64,000 nucleotides of DNA from Curvularia sp. ZM96 (taxonomy: Eukaryota; Ascomycota; Dothideomycetes; Pleosporales; Pleosporaceae). Location of the stretch: the NCBI GenBank assembly GCA_022457065.1, contig JAJGBQ010000003.1, positions 1,550,001 through 1,614,000 on the forward strand, given 5' to 3'. The notes beneath the pieces were generated by a model, which worked only from the letters and a program-made list of their open reading frames with translations, had not been told where the DNA came from and searched no databases. Within the stretch, counting starts at the first letter, position 1, and each line of letters opens with the position of its first letter. Both the position numbers and the translations under genes were made by a program. Positions 63,299 through 64,000 of this stretch are shown in pieces.

Positions 63299-64000
63299 AT
63301 GCCTGACGAACCCACAAGACTCGTAAGGCCCGAGGCCTCGGAAGGACGCCTGCTGCTCGTGTCAAATCGTCTGCCCATCACCATCAAGCGCTCCGATGAG
63401 GGCAAGTACGACATGTCCATGTCCTCTGGTGGACTGGTCAGTGGTCTGAGCGGACTGGCAAAGACGACGACTTTCCAGTGGTATGGCTGGCCTGGACTGG
63501 AGGTGCCAGAGGACGAGACCAAGGACCTGAACGACCAGCTCAAGAAGAAGTACAACGCCGTGCCCGTCATGCTCGACGATGAGCTTGCCGACAGGCACTA
63601 CAACGGCTTCTCAAGTGAGAACCCCTCGGCAAGCAGCGACTTTGGCAAGGCTAACCAAGCGCAGACGAGATCATGTGGCCGCTCTTCCACTACCATCCCG
63701 GTGAGATTACCTTCGACGAGTCCGCCTGGCATGCATACACCCAAGCCAACCGCCTGTTCGCCAAGGCTGTCGCAAAGGACGTACAGGACAACGACATGGT
63801 CTGGGTGCACGATTATCACCTGATGCTCATGCCTTCTATGCTGCGGGAGGAGCTCGGCGACACAAAGAAGAACGTCAAGATTGGCTTCTTCTTGCACACA
63901 CCCTTCCCCAGCTCCGAGATCTACCGAATCTTGCCTGTCCGAAACGAGATCCTCCTCGGCGTCCTCCACTGTGATCTTATCGGTTTCCACACCTACGACT
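63299..64000 (+). CDS. tps1: Alpha,alpha-trehalose-phosphate synthase (UDP-forming), 5' part (runs off the right edge)
   Basis: GT20 enzyme forming trehalose-6-phosphate from UDP-glucose and glucose-6-phosphate in the cytosol; needed for stress tolerance, spore vigour and control of glycolysis. Exon 1 (63299-63614) encodes MPDEPTRLVRPEASEGRLLL, then VSNRLPITIKR, SMSSGGLVSGLSGL and WYGWPGLEVPEDE. A 50-bp intron (GTGAGA ... CTAAC ... GCAG) joins GFS to NEIMWPLFHYHPGEITFDES. Exon 2 from 63665 continues WVHDYHLMLMPSMLREELGD, KIGFFLHTPFPSSEIYRILP and the window ends at HCDLIGFHTYD. The arginine and histidine residues of the glucose-phosphate site (GFFLHTPFPSSEIYR) are present. The gene continues past 64000. 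Confidence 0.96.

Overview
The window comes from a filamentous ascomycete. Coding regions are broken by short spliceosomal introns, mostly 45-70 bp, with GTA/GTG donors, CTAAC/CTGAC-like branch points and CAG/TAG acceptors. The gene set is fungal: Med20, exocyst Sec10, NUS1, a POT peptide permease, HET and NACHT proteins, GT34, GH47 and Tps1. The general flavour suggests Dothideomycetes, perhaps Pleosporales, but that is inference without a search.

Layout. From 1 to 5 kb: the 5' part of MED20 (-), diverging from a GH47 alpha-1,2-mannosidase (+), then an NmrA-like NAD(P)-binding gene. From 6.3 to 12.6 kb: a NACHT STAND (NLR-like) gene (+) converges with a HET-domain gene (-), a probable allorecognition or immunity pair. 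At 13-15 kb: a DUF202 membrane protein, transposon-like debris and an intron-containing tRNA-Glu(CUC). From 15.6 to 19.4 kb: a decayed secondary-metabolism block with an FAD monooxygenase pseudogene, an intact FMN reductase and a P450 3' relic.

From 20.8 to 27.9 kb: a Zn/Co cation diffusion facilitator, a long gene-free stretch, a POT peptide transporter and a Cys-rich Ser/Thr-rich protein. From 28.5 to 34.9 kb: a run of four unrecognised genes, two of them apparently interrupted by single stop codons. From 35.4 to 43.7 kb lies a housekeeping block: SPT2, ribosomal proteins P2 and uS19, NUS1 and SEC10. After a 3.8 kb gene-poor gap come a FucP-type MFS sugar transporter, a secreted HAD phosphatase, a GT34 glycosyltransferase, a protein kinase, a DJ-1/PfpI protein, an SLC1-type dicarboxylate/amino-acid symporter, a DEK_C-domain chromatin protein and the 5' part of trehalose-6-phosphate synthase.

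Themes. Several genes serve the secretory and glycan pathway: GH47 trimming, GT34 mannosyl/galactosyl transfer, dolichol synthesis through NUS1 and exocytosis through Sec10. Several membrane carriers handle zinc, peptides, sugars and acids. Two accessory themes stand out: the NLR/HET pair, and pseudogenised biosynthetic genes with a possible second monooxygenase scrap about 40 kb away. I see no CRISPR, prokaryotic operon or complete transposon.

Exon limits were read by eye from splice signals and protein continuity. They have not been checked against transcripts.
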